From positions 248,001 through 312,000 of the forward strand of contig WHVD01000002.1 in the NCBI GenBank assembly GCA_015178975.1: a DNA stretch of 64,000 nt, in the 5' to 3' direction. Positions 22,986-31,510 of this stretch are shown piece by piece (within the stretch, counting starts at the first letter, position 1; each line of letters opens with the position of its first letter). The DNA is from Hysterangium stoloniferum (taxonomy: Eukaryota > Basidiomycota > Agaricomycetes > Hysterangiales > Hysterangiaceae). A program made the position numbers and the translations under genes. Below the pieces are notes generated by a model, which was not told the DNA's origin, ran no database searches, and saw nothing but the letters and a program-made list of their open reading frames with translations.

Positions 22986-23900
22986 AAATCCTATTTTTCT
23001 GAGGTTTCGGACCATTTTCAGCCATGCCATTTATTGAATTGAACGAAGGTCGGAGCGTAGGTATCCTACAGGGAAAATTAATATAAATGCACATCATAGG
23101 CTGACAAAAGTGAGAGTGCTCTGTAGAAGGTTTATAGGCCAATGGTGAAGTTGAATGGCCTTCAAATTTTGGGGGCATGGCAACACCCCCAAACCAGGCG
23201 GTAGGAAGACCTCCTCTGACCTCCAGACACAATGCGTGTCATTGTTGACCTCTTGAAATTATGGAGAAAATCGGATGCACTCAGATGACGCCAACGGCAA
23301 TCGGCCTCACGACCTAGTATCGCTGTGAACAGTGTCAGTCTGTGCAGGGGAACTTAGTTTTCTTTGTAATATACATCAGAATAATAGGGTTCGACACTCA
23401 AATAGAGGTAGCACTAAGATGCCCAGAGAGCGGTAACTTCATCCGGCGGATCGAGATTATACAGCGTTAAGGATTCCAGCTGGGACAAGACATATCTGCC
23501 AACGTAGGATATTCCAGTGTTTACTGGAAACAAGACGAAAGGGTGAACCCTTGGTTTAACCTGACTTCTGAGTTCTGCAAGTGTATCAACAACCCCGAAG
23601 GGGCACCATCTCCGTGCTATATGCCATAGAGCTGCGTAACCCAATGTCTTCGGGAATGGATAATCATAATTTTCCAAGATGCCAACCCGAAGATAACATG
23701 AAGATATGTTCTAGATTAACCAGTGTAGATGGGGATGGTATGATTAGCCTGGAGATATAGCAAGCTGGAGAGTGAATGACTTCCAACGGTGGCTCCGGTG
23801 CATCGAAAGCCATCTGAAGCCGATATGATTTTCCACTGGAAAATCCTCCTAAAACTTGAAATATTCAAATAGTTACATGATCAGCTCAACAAATTCTTAG
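22969..23900 (-). pseudogene. repeated gene fragment of unit R (copy A), possibly LRR/F-box-like
   Basis: Minus-strand frames contain VVDTLAELRSQVKPRVHPFV, VLSQLESLTLYNLDPPDEV and, further on, a block with FEGHSTSPLAYKPSTEHSHF and INFPCRIPTLRPSFNSIN. Leucine spacing is loosely reminiscent of F-box/LRR proteins typical of Agaricomycetes, but no F-box was found. Related frames occur in copy C (40239-41096, plus) and copy D (63716-62835, minus). Stops interrupt all copies. Function unknown. Confidence 0.35.
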
Positions 23901-24023
23901 GAAATTTGGCCAAATATTAAAAATTTCAGAAGGTTTTTAAATTCCAAAAACCTTGCGGTGCCTTCAGTAGTGCTCAGCAGGCACCTCTTCGCAGTCATAG
24001 GTCCCTTGAGCGCATGACTGGAA

Positions 24024-26887
24024 TTTTTTTTTTTTTTTTTTTTTTGTTATATTTGTATCCCGCTTCAAGCAACAATGGCTAACTGCGGCTAGGGGGTGGA
24101 AAGGCCCCCAGAGAAACTATGCTACGGTGGTAAGACGTTCCGAGTGAGCTTCGTGGCTACGATGGATTTTAGAGGGCTCGAGTCAGGGTGGGGACGGTGA
24201 AAGTCGGCGTACGGAGTTAGATGTAGCTAGAAAGAGAAAAAGAAAAAGAAGACCAAGAAAGGGATATGTACATCGGCCATGGCGTTCAGGGACGATCTGT
24301 TGTGGAGGGATTGTGGGAGAGGTGTGGGGCGAGCGGGGGAGTCGGCGTCGCGACGGAGCCAGGTGGCTCTAAGGAGGTTCGTAAGGGCGTGGTGCAAAGG
24401 CAGAGGTTTGGCAGATAAATTTTGCAACTGCTCTGAGCCCAGACTTTGTACCCAGCAGAAAGGCCAGGTCAAGACCGCGTGAGACCTTTCGTAGGGGCCC
24501 ACGCCAGTCTTCGTAAAGGGGGCAACTCGTTAAGATGTGGTCGCGCGTTTGGAGGGGTGCATACCCACAGGGGCATGCAGTGGGCAGATTGGGGAGGAAG
24601 CGGTTGTAGTATTCCCCAAAGAAGCCGTGTCCAAAGATTGCCTGAATGAGGCGAGTGTGCTGTGCACGGGAACCAGTGAAGCTTTTGTGGATGGCAGCGA
24701 GTTTGAGCGAGGGCGGTTTGGTGAGGACGAGAGCGGAAGCATTAGTGTGTGGCTTGGCCGCCCACTCTTTGCCCCATTCTTTGACTGCGCGGACTTTGGC
24801 CCTTTCCCGGGCCCAGGTCATGGTTGAGTGCAGTACTGACCTGGCTGTTGTGGCCTGTTTGGCTAGTGCGTCAGCGCGTTCATTTCCCTGTATGCCCGTA
24901 TGTCCTGGGACCCAGGAAACTTCAACATTGATGTAATGGCGGGAGGACAGCAGCGAATCAACATGCTTGCGAAAAAGCGCGGAGCAGAGCTGGGCTGGAT
25001 GTGGGGACACATCAAATATTGATGATATAGCAGCCTGATTGTCAACCATAAATGAGATGTGCGTAACAGTAGGGAGGTGGTCAAGGATGTTGGTGAGGCG
25101 GGCAGCAGCACCCGCAAGAGCAAGCATCTCAGCATCGAAGAAACTGGCTCTGCGGCCAAGGCCCCACTGACCTGAGGCAACCTCCATGCCAAGGTGTACT
25201 GCCGAGAAACCACACCCCGTCCGTTTATGGCCCTCGGACCGTTTTCTCGACCCATCTGTAAATATGACCAACTGGGTTGGATCTGACGAAAGGACTCGAA
25301 TGCGAGCCTTAATCTGGTTGATGAGCTTCCGACGGTCTTCTTCAGCGGATTGCCTGGGTGGGAGGACTGAGCTTAATCGGGCGCCCCATGGGTGTTCCCT
25401 CTCCCAGGGAGGCGGGACATACGGCAATAGCCTTTCCGACTTGGGACTTGTGAAGGTCGCCAGACGGTGGATGACTGTTGAAGGTGGGCGTTTTCCTGCA
25501 TTCTTTTTTGACTGGCGCATGGGTCGGGGTTGCGGTGACAAGAGGGGATCATGTTCATTCCAACCGGCAGGAAGTCGGGCGAGGACCTGCGATGCGGCTG
25601 GAAGGGCCCGGAACCTCGTGGCGGCATTTTGTGACAGGCGCTTCAGGAGTAGGGGTATAGGAACTATAGCAACCAGGTGATGCATTTCGGGAATGGGCGT
25701 CGTGCGGAAAGCTCCTAAGAGCCACCGTAGCCCAACAGTTTGGGCACGCTCTAGAGGCTTCATGAGGCCTTTTTGGCGGACGCCTGTGTACCAGATGGCA
25801 GAGCCAAAAGTAAGGATGGGAAGCACCACAGTAATATAAAGGAGGCGAGCACTGGAGACTGACAGGCCTCTAACACAGTTGGCAAGGATTCGCAAACCTG
25901 CCACAGCAGAAAGGGCCTTATTTGACACCTCGGTAACGTGCTGCTTAAATGTCAGCCGACTGTCGAACCACAGCCCTAGCCACCTAATAACGGGCCGTGG
26001 GGCGACGGTAAATGGTTGCGCATTTGGTGGGTGGATAGAGAGCTGTGGGCCCGATGCAAGCACTGCCTTGGAGCGAGCGAAGTGGATTAGGTCTGTCTTG
26101 CCCGAATCTATGGAGAGGCCAAGCGCACTAATAGTGGTGAGCAAGGGCCTTAGGGCCTCATTGGGTAGGTGGATATTGGACTCAAGAGAATGAGAGAAGG
26201 CCAACAAGAGCACGTCATCCACATAGGACTTGACATGCGTTCCTGGGGCTACTGCCGCAAGACGGAGGATGGGCGATGCGTAGATTGTGGATAGAACAGG
26301 CGACAGAGGGGACCCTTGCGGAATGCCAACCTCAGCCAGGGGAGTGGGTGGGCCGACAAAGCCATCTACCCGGATCATAACGCTCCGCTGACAGAGGAAC
26401 GACTTAATCCACCCCACAAGTTGGGGAGCGAATCCCATCAGAACTAAGGTACGAATAAGGCGGGGGTGGTTTACGTAGTCAAAAAAGCCCTTGATGTCAA
26501 GGGAGACTGCTGTAGCAACCAGGCGCGAGCTCCATGCGGCCTGGATATCGTGCGTGAGCGTGAGACAAGCATCAATAACTGATGATTTATCTCGCCCCCC
26601 GAATTGATTGGTCGGGACCAGGTTGAATTTTCCTACCTCAAAGGTGACCCGTTGGGCCACAAGCTTTTCAAGAAGTTTACTTAGGCATTCGAGGAGGGAG
26701 ATTGGACGGTAGGAACGTGGGTTAGACATATCTGCCTTCCTAGGTTTTGGGACAACGGCAACAATGGCGGTTTTCAGGCGATGTGGGTGGTGTTGATGGA
26801 CAATGCATCCATTCAGGAGGTTTGTCACCACTCCCGGGTTCACCTCAAAAGCCCACTTGACAAGCCTCCAGTTAATCCCTGACCGCA
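24024..26887 (-). mobile_element. 5'-truncated LINE (non-LTR retrotransposon) in unit R copy A
   Basis: It sits inside unit R with a 12-bp target duplication CATGACTGGAAT (24013-24024 and 26888-26899) and a poly-T run of about 20 bp at the left end, that is, a poly-A tail on the minus strand. Copy B keeps an uninterrupted related site (CGACTGGAATATCATGCAC, about 35474). The 5' part, which should hold ORF1 and an endonuclease domain, is absent, as is usual after incomplete target-primed reverse transcription. About 320 bp of 3' UTR separates the stop from the tail. Confidence 0.92.
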
Positions 26888-26888
26888 C
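24369..26888 (-). CDS. LINE reverse transcriptase-RNase H, N-terminally truncated, frame open
   Basis: An uninterrupted 839-codon frame ends in TAG. Reverse transcriptase: AIVAVVPKPRKADMSNPRSY with RPISLLECLSKLLEKLV, SLDIKGFFDYVNH (D), GIPQGSPLSPVLSTIY and catalytic SYVDDVLLLAF, at about residues 40-240. RNase H: VIFTDGSRK (D), FFDAEMLALAG (E), MVDNQAAISS (D) and GNERADALAKQ (D), at about residues 535-680. A C-terminal cysteine-histidine motif CPCGYAPLQTRDHILTSCP follows, as in Tad/I-type fungal LINEs. The frame begins inside the target duplication, so the true start is lost. Its openness over 2.5 kb indicates a young insertion. Confidence 0.9.
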   Translation of the reverse strand: MRSGINWRLVKWAFEVNPGVVTNLLNGCIVHQHHPHRLKTAIVAVVPKPRKADMSNPRSYRPISLLECLSKLLEKLVAQRVTFEVGKFNLVPTNQFGGRDKSSVIDACLTLTHDIQAAWSSRLVATAVSLDIKGFFDYVNHPRLIRTLVLMGFAPQLVGWIKSFLCQRSVMIRVDGFVGPPTPLAEVGIPQGSPLSPVLSTIYASPILRLAAVAPGTHVKSYVDDVLLLAFSHSLESNIHLPNEALRPLLTTISALGLSIDSGKTDLIHFARSKAVLASGPQLSIHPPNAQPFTVAPRPVIRWLGLWFDSRLTFKQHVTEVSNKALSAVAGLRILANCVRGLSVSSARLLYITVVLPILTFGSAIWYTGVRQKGLMKPLERAQTVGLRWLLGAFRTTPIPEMHHLVAIVPIPLLLKRLSQNAATRFRALPAASQVLARLPAGWNEHDPLLSPQPRPMRQSKKNAGKRPPSTVIHRLATFTSPKSERLLPYVPPPWEREHPWGARLSSVLPPRQSAEEDRRKLINQIKARIRVLSSDPTQLVIFTDGSRKRSEGHKRTGCGFSAVHLGMEVASGQWGLGRRASFFDAEMLALAGAAARLTNILDHLPTVTHISFMVDNQAAISSIFDVSPHPAQLCSALFRKHVDSLLSSRHYINVEVSWVPGHTGIQGNERADALAKQATTARSVLHSTMTWARERAKVRAVKEWGKEWAAKPHTNASALVLTKPPSLKLAAIHKSFTGSRAQHTRLIQAIFGHGFFGEYYNRFLPNLPTACPCGYAPLQTRDHILTSCPLYEDWRGPLRKVSRGLDLAFLLGTKSGLRAVAKFICQTSAFAPRPYEPP

Positions 26889-26899
26889 ATGACTGGAAT

Positions 26900-27524
26900 A
26901 TCATGCACTCAGACCAGTCCTTTTGAATCGCACCAGCTTCAATTCTTATAGTAAATGTGTCTGGTCCCGACTGCGTCAGAGGCTGGTTTCTGACATTAGA
27001 CATGTCACTTAAAGCTCCCAGCGCACACGAGGGAACTAGGTTTTGTTCTTAGCAGGAAACAAGGACGAGCAAATGCTGTCGTAGCCATTCTCGGAGGACC
27101 GTCGGAGGGTACTAACCGCCTTACGTGATTTTTTCATTCAATTTTGATTTCTGAAGCACCAATGTAGCACCGGTGGCTGCTAGAGGGTACTCAAGTTTTG
27201 CTTTCTTCTGAAAGAGAGGCCGGCTCATTCTATAGACCTTACACCTGCATTGTAGATTGTTAGCAGGACTCATACGTGGTTACACGATAACACTGCAACA
27301 CCGTTGTGTAATACCAGATCCCAACACCCTCGAACCAGTTCCTTATGAGTTGTGTCAGTCTCAATTCTTTACTATAAATTCGCCTGGTTCGAGTTGTGTC
27401 AGAGGCTGGGTTCGGGTATCACATGTTCGTCAGGAGGTGTTCAAGACACGGAAAACTATTGGCGTCATTTAGTTTTTTCACAGCTAGACCCTAAACACTC
27501 AGAAGGATTACTGGTGTAGTTTGC
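26900..27524 (+). repeat. unit R, copy A, middle part
   Basis: It resumes the R sequence after the LINE and matches copy B (35490-36510) and copy C (inverted, 39443 to about 40080). It ends at GTGTAGTTTGC (27514-27524), where the inverted block with the displaced LTR is joined. No gene recognised. Confidence 0.75.
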
Positions 27525-27806
27525 CTGTAGGAAACACGCTACATTACATCAAGATAAGAATACGAAGACGAGAAATAGTTCGTAGTGATGTACCTCAGTC
27601 GACACAGATAGTGATTCGACTGAGGTATGGGTATCGAAACGTTCGAGGCTAAATAGTAAAATATCTAAATTACGTAGTTGATGGTAGTGAGTCGTGGTAT
27701 ATTAGGCAGGGGATAATGCGGCGGGGTATAACCGTATACGGGGTGGTGTATCCGTATACGGTGTTGGGTAGCCATTGGTCCGACTGCAAGAGCCTAAAAT
27801 TCAACA
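27525..27806 (-). repeat. displaced 5' LTR segment of Copia-1, inverted
   Basis: This 282-bp block is the reverse complement of the first part of the Copia LTR (35003-35284). The LTR start TGTTGAATTTTAGG lies at 27806 reading leftward and is followed outward by GTTAT (27807-27811). That is the reverse complement of ATAAC, which flanks the 3' LTR at 35338-35342. The block is therefore not an independent solo LTR but most of the element's 5' LTR, moved by an inversion. Confidence 0.85.
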
Positions 27807-29838
27807 GTTATGTCAACTGGGCTATTTGTGCGCGTGAACGCTTGGGCCACTACGTTGAGATATTATCTGACTCACTGCTATGGAGTCTGGGCAAATCTTC
27901 CAAAGTCGCCACATCGCTTGTGAACATCCAGATCTGACCGCTGACATGCCGAGTCATACCAGTCGACTCAAACCACCGAGAAGCCGGCCAGAGCGTTAAA
28001 CTATCAACTTATATAATAAGAACAGTCTCAATGCGGTTACCTGCCACAAATTCACGGGGCATTCACAAGCTGAGATTGGAATGTGGATACCTCTGGATCA
28101 ACCAGCAGTACCGTTAGAACTGCCCTTGCGGATCCTAATCTATAATGTTTGGGCACACTATATCTCGAAAGCTCACACACCATGCCATCCATTTCACATT
28201 TCTCACACGATTATCCCTTACCACAAACCTCGCAATGCGAATCCGCATTTAACCAATTAAACAGGGGATCTTTGTGTCAGGGTCTTCCACCCTACTAAAT
28301 AATAATGTCGTTCTGATATTCAAGAATTGCGTTGACGACTGCGAAATACTCCAAGAAAATAGAACCCAAATCCCTATCCTAAATTTATACATTGACCTAA
28401 TTCCCTTCAATATATCCACTGCACCGCACGCGCGCGCCGAATACTGCCCCCAATGACATTCCTAATTAGCCAGGCTGGGACGGTAAAACTGAAAACGTAG
28501 CTAGTAAGATTGGTTCGAAAGATTCTCCAAGATTTTGAAATAAACTTGAACCTTGGGTTCCAAGCTTGCATGTCCACCTGCAAGTTTTTGCGCATCATAT
28601 GCCATCCCTTTTCAATTTAAATTGGAGGTCATCGATCAAAATTTCCCCATCATCCCGTATCTGTGGAAGTCGTGGAAGTCGTGGAAGTCCTGGTAGGCTC
28701 GCAAACTCTTGCACTTGGTATACTATCCGTTGGAGTCGCTGTTGTAGTGCGGCTAGATTAAATTGCAGTTGATTTGCTATGCTGTGCGCAAGTGACTGAG
28801 TTTGTTTAATCGCCTGTTGCAATTGCGTGGGTAGTTGGCCGGGGGATTGCAATTGATTTGGTAGGTTGTCCACAACTGACTGAATTTGATTAATCGTCTG
28901 TTCCAATTGCGTGTATACTTGTCCCGCGGGGGATTGTCCTCGGTCGGTCGAAGTTTGCAATTGATTTAGTAGGTTCGCAAGTGACTGATCTTGATTCATC
29001 ATCTGTTCCAATAGACTCCCTAACGACCCTGCAAGTGGAATATTATTTATCCCCCCCATTCTCAGGAGGGCCCGAGAGCTGCCGAGATATCTGGAAAACA
29101 TCAGGACAACCGGCCTTGAAAATCAATTTTAATTACTTACCACTGAGGGTGCAGGAACTTCTACCCCAGCGTCCACTACAGGGGGCACAGCTGTAATTCC
29201 AGTTCGCTTCGGGACATGCAGTATGGATGTCGGTGCCGCAAAGATGGGCATGGAAATGATGATTAGCTGGAGAAATCGGCTCAAAAAACACATCGCTTTG
29301 ACAGATGTGACAGTAGTGAGGGGGTTAGAGTAAGATTGGATTAAAGCGACCAGAATTACCTGGCACTTTATACTAGAACTAAGAGATGTGCACGAATAGA
29401 GTAGCAACTACTCACGTGAAATCATGGAGAAAATACCACTGCCACCTATGATTGGAATGGACTTTCGCAGTATACGGGTATACCATGATTTAGAATGCGC
29501 CAGTCAGATGAACTGTATTGTACCGTCCGAGACGAGCGGGAAGAACCCCTCTATAGAAGACAGTTGCCTATCAATGATTACATATGTATACCCTTGCGAC
29601 AGTTCACCTGAAGTGTTTTCAATGCAATTACTGGATTTTGGGATCCGGCACCGCTTGAAACGGTGCTAAAATGTGGTTGAGTTAGCAGTCCGCACCCAGG
29701 GTGATGCTAAAGAAGAGCAAGCAACCCGAATGCTTCAGCAACCACCCACCAAATTCGGGATTAAATTTGATGGACAACTACTTAATACTGCTAGCACCTT
29801 CCGATAGGGAGAATACCTACAGAGGCAATTAGGAGTCG
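27807..29838 (-). repeat. unit R, copy A, right part (inverted)
   Basis: This is a reverse-complement copy of the R segment that in copy B runs to 38016, with the pseudogene copy of the secreted-protein gene. It carries about 370 bp (about 29440-29838) that copy B lacks and copy C keeps. Its outer end (CAATTAGGAGTCGT, about 29838) abuts the last 20 bp of the Copia 5' LTR, marking the second inversion breakpoint. Confidence 0.8.
28407..29293 (-). pseudogene. secreted Gln-rich helical protein gene, copy 1 (frameshifted)
   Basis: Exon 1 (29293-29141) encodes a signal peptide (MCFLSRFLQLIIISMPIFAA) and a short mature N-terminus. The intron is 29140-29091 (GTAAGT...TTCCAG, 50 bp). Exon 2 starts at 29090. 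After ENGGDK a frame change in a G-run leads to a stop, but an alternative frame stays open to 28595. It encodes amphipathic Gln/Leu repeats (NLLNQLQTSTDRGQS, NLPNQLQSPGQLPTQLQQAI) and an LPGLPRLPRLPQ run from 9-bp tandem repeats. A second break separates the conserved C-terminus (NLTSYVFSFTVPAWLIRNV), which ends at 28407. Homologues are copies 2 and 3 in this window. No known family. Confidence 0.7.
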
Positions 29839-29858
29839 TACTGAGCGTGTCTCTTACA
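29839..29858 (+). repeat. remaining 3' end of Copia-1 5' LTR
   Basis: The 20 bp ending TGAGCGTGTCTCTTACA match the end of the 3' LTR (35321-35337). They are directly followed by GGTTATGGGCCCC, the probable primer-binding site (29859-29871). The rest of this LTR is at 27525-27806 in inverted orientation. Confidence 0.8.
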
Positions 29859-30007
29859 GGTTATGGGCCCCGACCAAAGCTGTTAATTAACCATTGAAAT
29901 TGACCGACCAAACAAACTGACCCCGACATTGACCAACTGAACCTGACCCTGACCAACTAAACTTGACCTCGACCAACTGAACCCCGACACAACTGACTAA
30001 AACAAAT

Positions 30008-30785
30008 ATGGCGTCACACCAACCAGCACTATTTATGTTGCAACCTGAGGATCGCCTTGATGGACACAATTGGTTCACATGGCACGACACTATCTGGTCT
30101 GCAGCGGGTGCACGAGGTGTCCGAGGGTATATGGATGGAACTATAAAGAAACCTTCCCAACTTGCCCCCAATACTACCCCCGTACCAACGACTTACTGGG
30201 GATCACACAATCCTTCACCCGAGGAATGGGAACAGCGCGACGCATATGCAAAGGCAATGATTGATCTGAACGTCAAGAATCCTATCGGCAACGGCATTCA
30301 ACCGTCCGATACTGCGAGTGAGGCCTGGTCCGCCCTGAAAGCGATACAGTGCAACCTCCGATATAGGTTCGCTTAATGCCGATAACGATTTGCGTACAAT
30401 CAAGCATATTGACGGCGCGGACATCATATCCCATTTCACACGACTACGCGAAGGATGGGCAAAGGTCAACGCGCAAGGGGGAAAAATGGACGATTCTACT
30501 TTCCGCACAATTGTGATTGCGTCGATGCCTAAGGAGTGGGATCTAGTAGTTGGAACTCTTTTCTCACTGAAGACCTCCAAAGAAGTAATATCAAACCTCA
30601 CCTTATATGACAAAACAATCGCACGAAACAGGAAACCCACACCCCAAACTTCACAAGCTCTCGCGACTACTAAATCTAATCGGTCTAGTGATGTTTGCTC
30701 CAACCCCAACTGTAAATGCATAGGACACACGATTGAGAAGTGTTTCAAAGTCGGAGGGGGAATGGAAGGTCAGTTTCCTGATTGG
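30008..30785 (+). pseudogene. Copia-1 gag, first part (frameshifted)
   Basis: The ATG at 30008 opens a gag N-terminus (LQPEDRLDGHNWFTWHDTI), with a one-base frame change near 30365. The other frame then reads GSLNADNDLRTIKHIDGADI and on to REGWAKVNAQGGKMDD, SMPKEWDLVVGTLFSLKTSK. A zinc-knuckle-like CSNPNCKCIGHTIEKCFKVG is at about 30697-30756. At 30785 the coding sequence is split by a solo LTR in the middle of the QFPDWW motif. The codon frame resumes correctly at 31511. Gag would package the element RNA. Confidence 0.85.
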
Positions 30786-31505
30786 TGTTACGACCGTGTC
30801 GCAACCCTATCGGTCCCGAGGTTATCGCCACTTGTCAACGACAAGTCATCCTCTCGGAAACCATCGGCCCCGAAGCTGACGAATGTTTTTGCGAAGATCA
30901 AACTCCATTTACACCCACGTCAAAACAACTCGTATTGTCTGGTCAAACTTTGATACGTCCCCTTTATTATGTTGATCCGTTCAATCTTATGTTTCGCATA
31001 TGTCTATCTATATTTGTAGTCCTTGAACTATTTCCTTTTATCGTAATCCCGCTCTCGGTTATCATTGGCCTCCGAACTAATCATAAACTTCCCGTTCCTA
31101 GTCAAGCTTATTGTTAATACCGTGTTCCGCCCTTCTCCCCATTAGTATTTTCCAGACGCCTGTTACTTGTATATGAACCCACTGTAGTTGTAGTTACTAG
31201 GCAATCAGAATATCGACTCAGAATACCCTCATACGCCTGTATCAGTCTCATACTAAGAATCCCCCCATCCGCCTTTGCGTGCGCTCGCCCACTCCCGGCC
31301 CCGACCCCTAGGCCCGACACTCGACTTGTCCTTTGATTCCGATCAGTATCACGCTGAAAGGTACTCACTAGGATTGGTCTTCGCCCGCCCGAAATTTAAG
31401 GACATCCTACGGATATTTGCGAGGGCACAGCACATAAGCTGAAGCCAAGTCCTTCCGATCGGTCCCTGTCGGCCACCAACATTAGTCAGTTTTCAGTTCT
31501 TAACA
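30786..31505 (+). repeat. 720-bp solo LTR nested in Copia-1 gag-pol
   Basis: It begins TGTTACGACC, ends CAGTTCTTAACA and is flanked by a perfect 5-bp target duplication ATTGG (30781-30785 and 31506-31510). Removing it and one duplication restores the reading frame through ...EGQFPDWWRKKGTG. A diverged second copy lies inverted at 60040-60763 with its own target duplication. Its parent retroelement is not in the window. Confidence 0.92.
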
Positions 31506-31510
31506 ATTGG

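Larger units (their letters stand above)
22575..24023 (+). repeat. duplicated unit R, copy A, left part
   Basis: Copy A starts with GTGTCAGAATAATAGCATAA. The same sequence, inverted, marks the outer end of copy C at 41634. Homology to copy C continues through a short frame starting METVRE (22770-22985) and the minus-strand gene-like frames at 22985-23900. The LINE insertion at 24024 interrupts it. Unit R resumes at 26900. I do not recognise terminal repeats, so R may be a segmental duplication and not a transposon. Confidence 0.75.

Noticed and set aside
24369..26888. A complete LINE ORF2 starting at 26888
   Set aside because: The first codon lies in the target-site duplication and the endonuclease domain is missing, so the frame is a 5'-truncated remnant.
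27525..27806. An independent solo LTR of Copia-1
   Set aside because: It lacks a matching duplication on its left side. Its right neighbour (GTTAT) pairs with the ATAAC of the 3' LTR 7.5 kb away, and the missing 20 bp are at 29839. An inversion explains all of this.
29887..30171. A minus-strand gene overlapping the Copia leader
   Set aside because: It is antisense to the leader and gag start, which explains the open frame. No motif supports it.
30786..31505. A long intron or internal spacer in the Copia gag-pol
   Set aside because: TG...CA ends, a perfect ATTGG duplication and a second independent copy with its own duplication at 60040-60763 show that it is a nested solo LTR.
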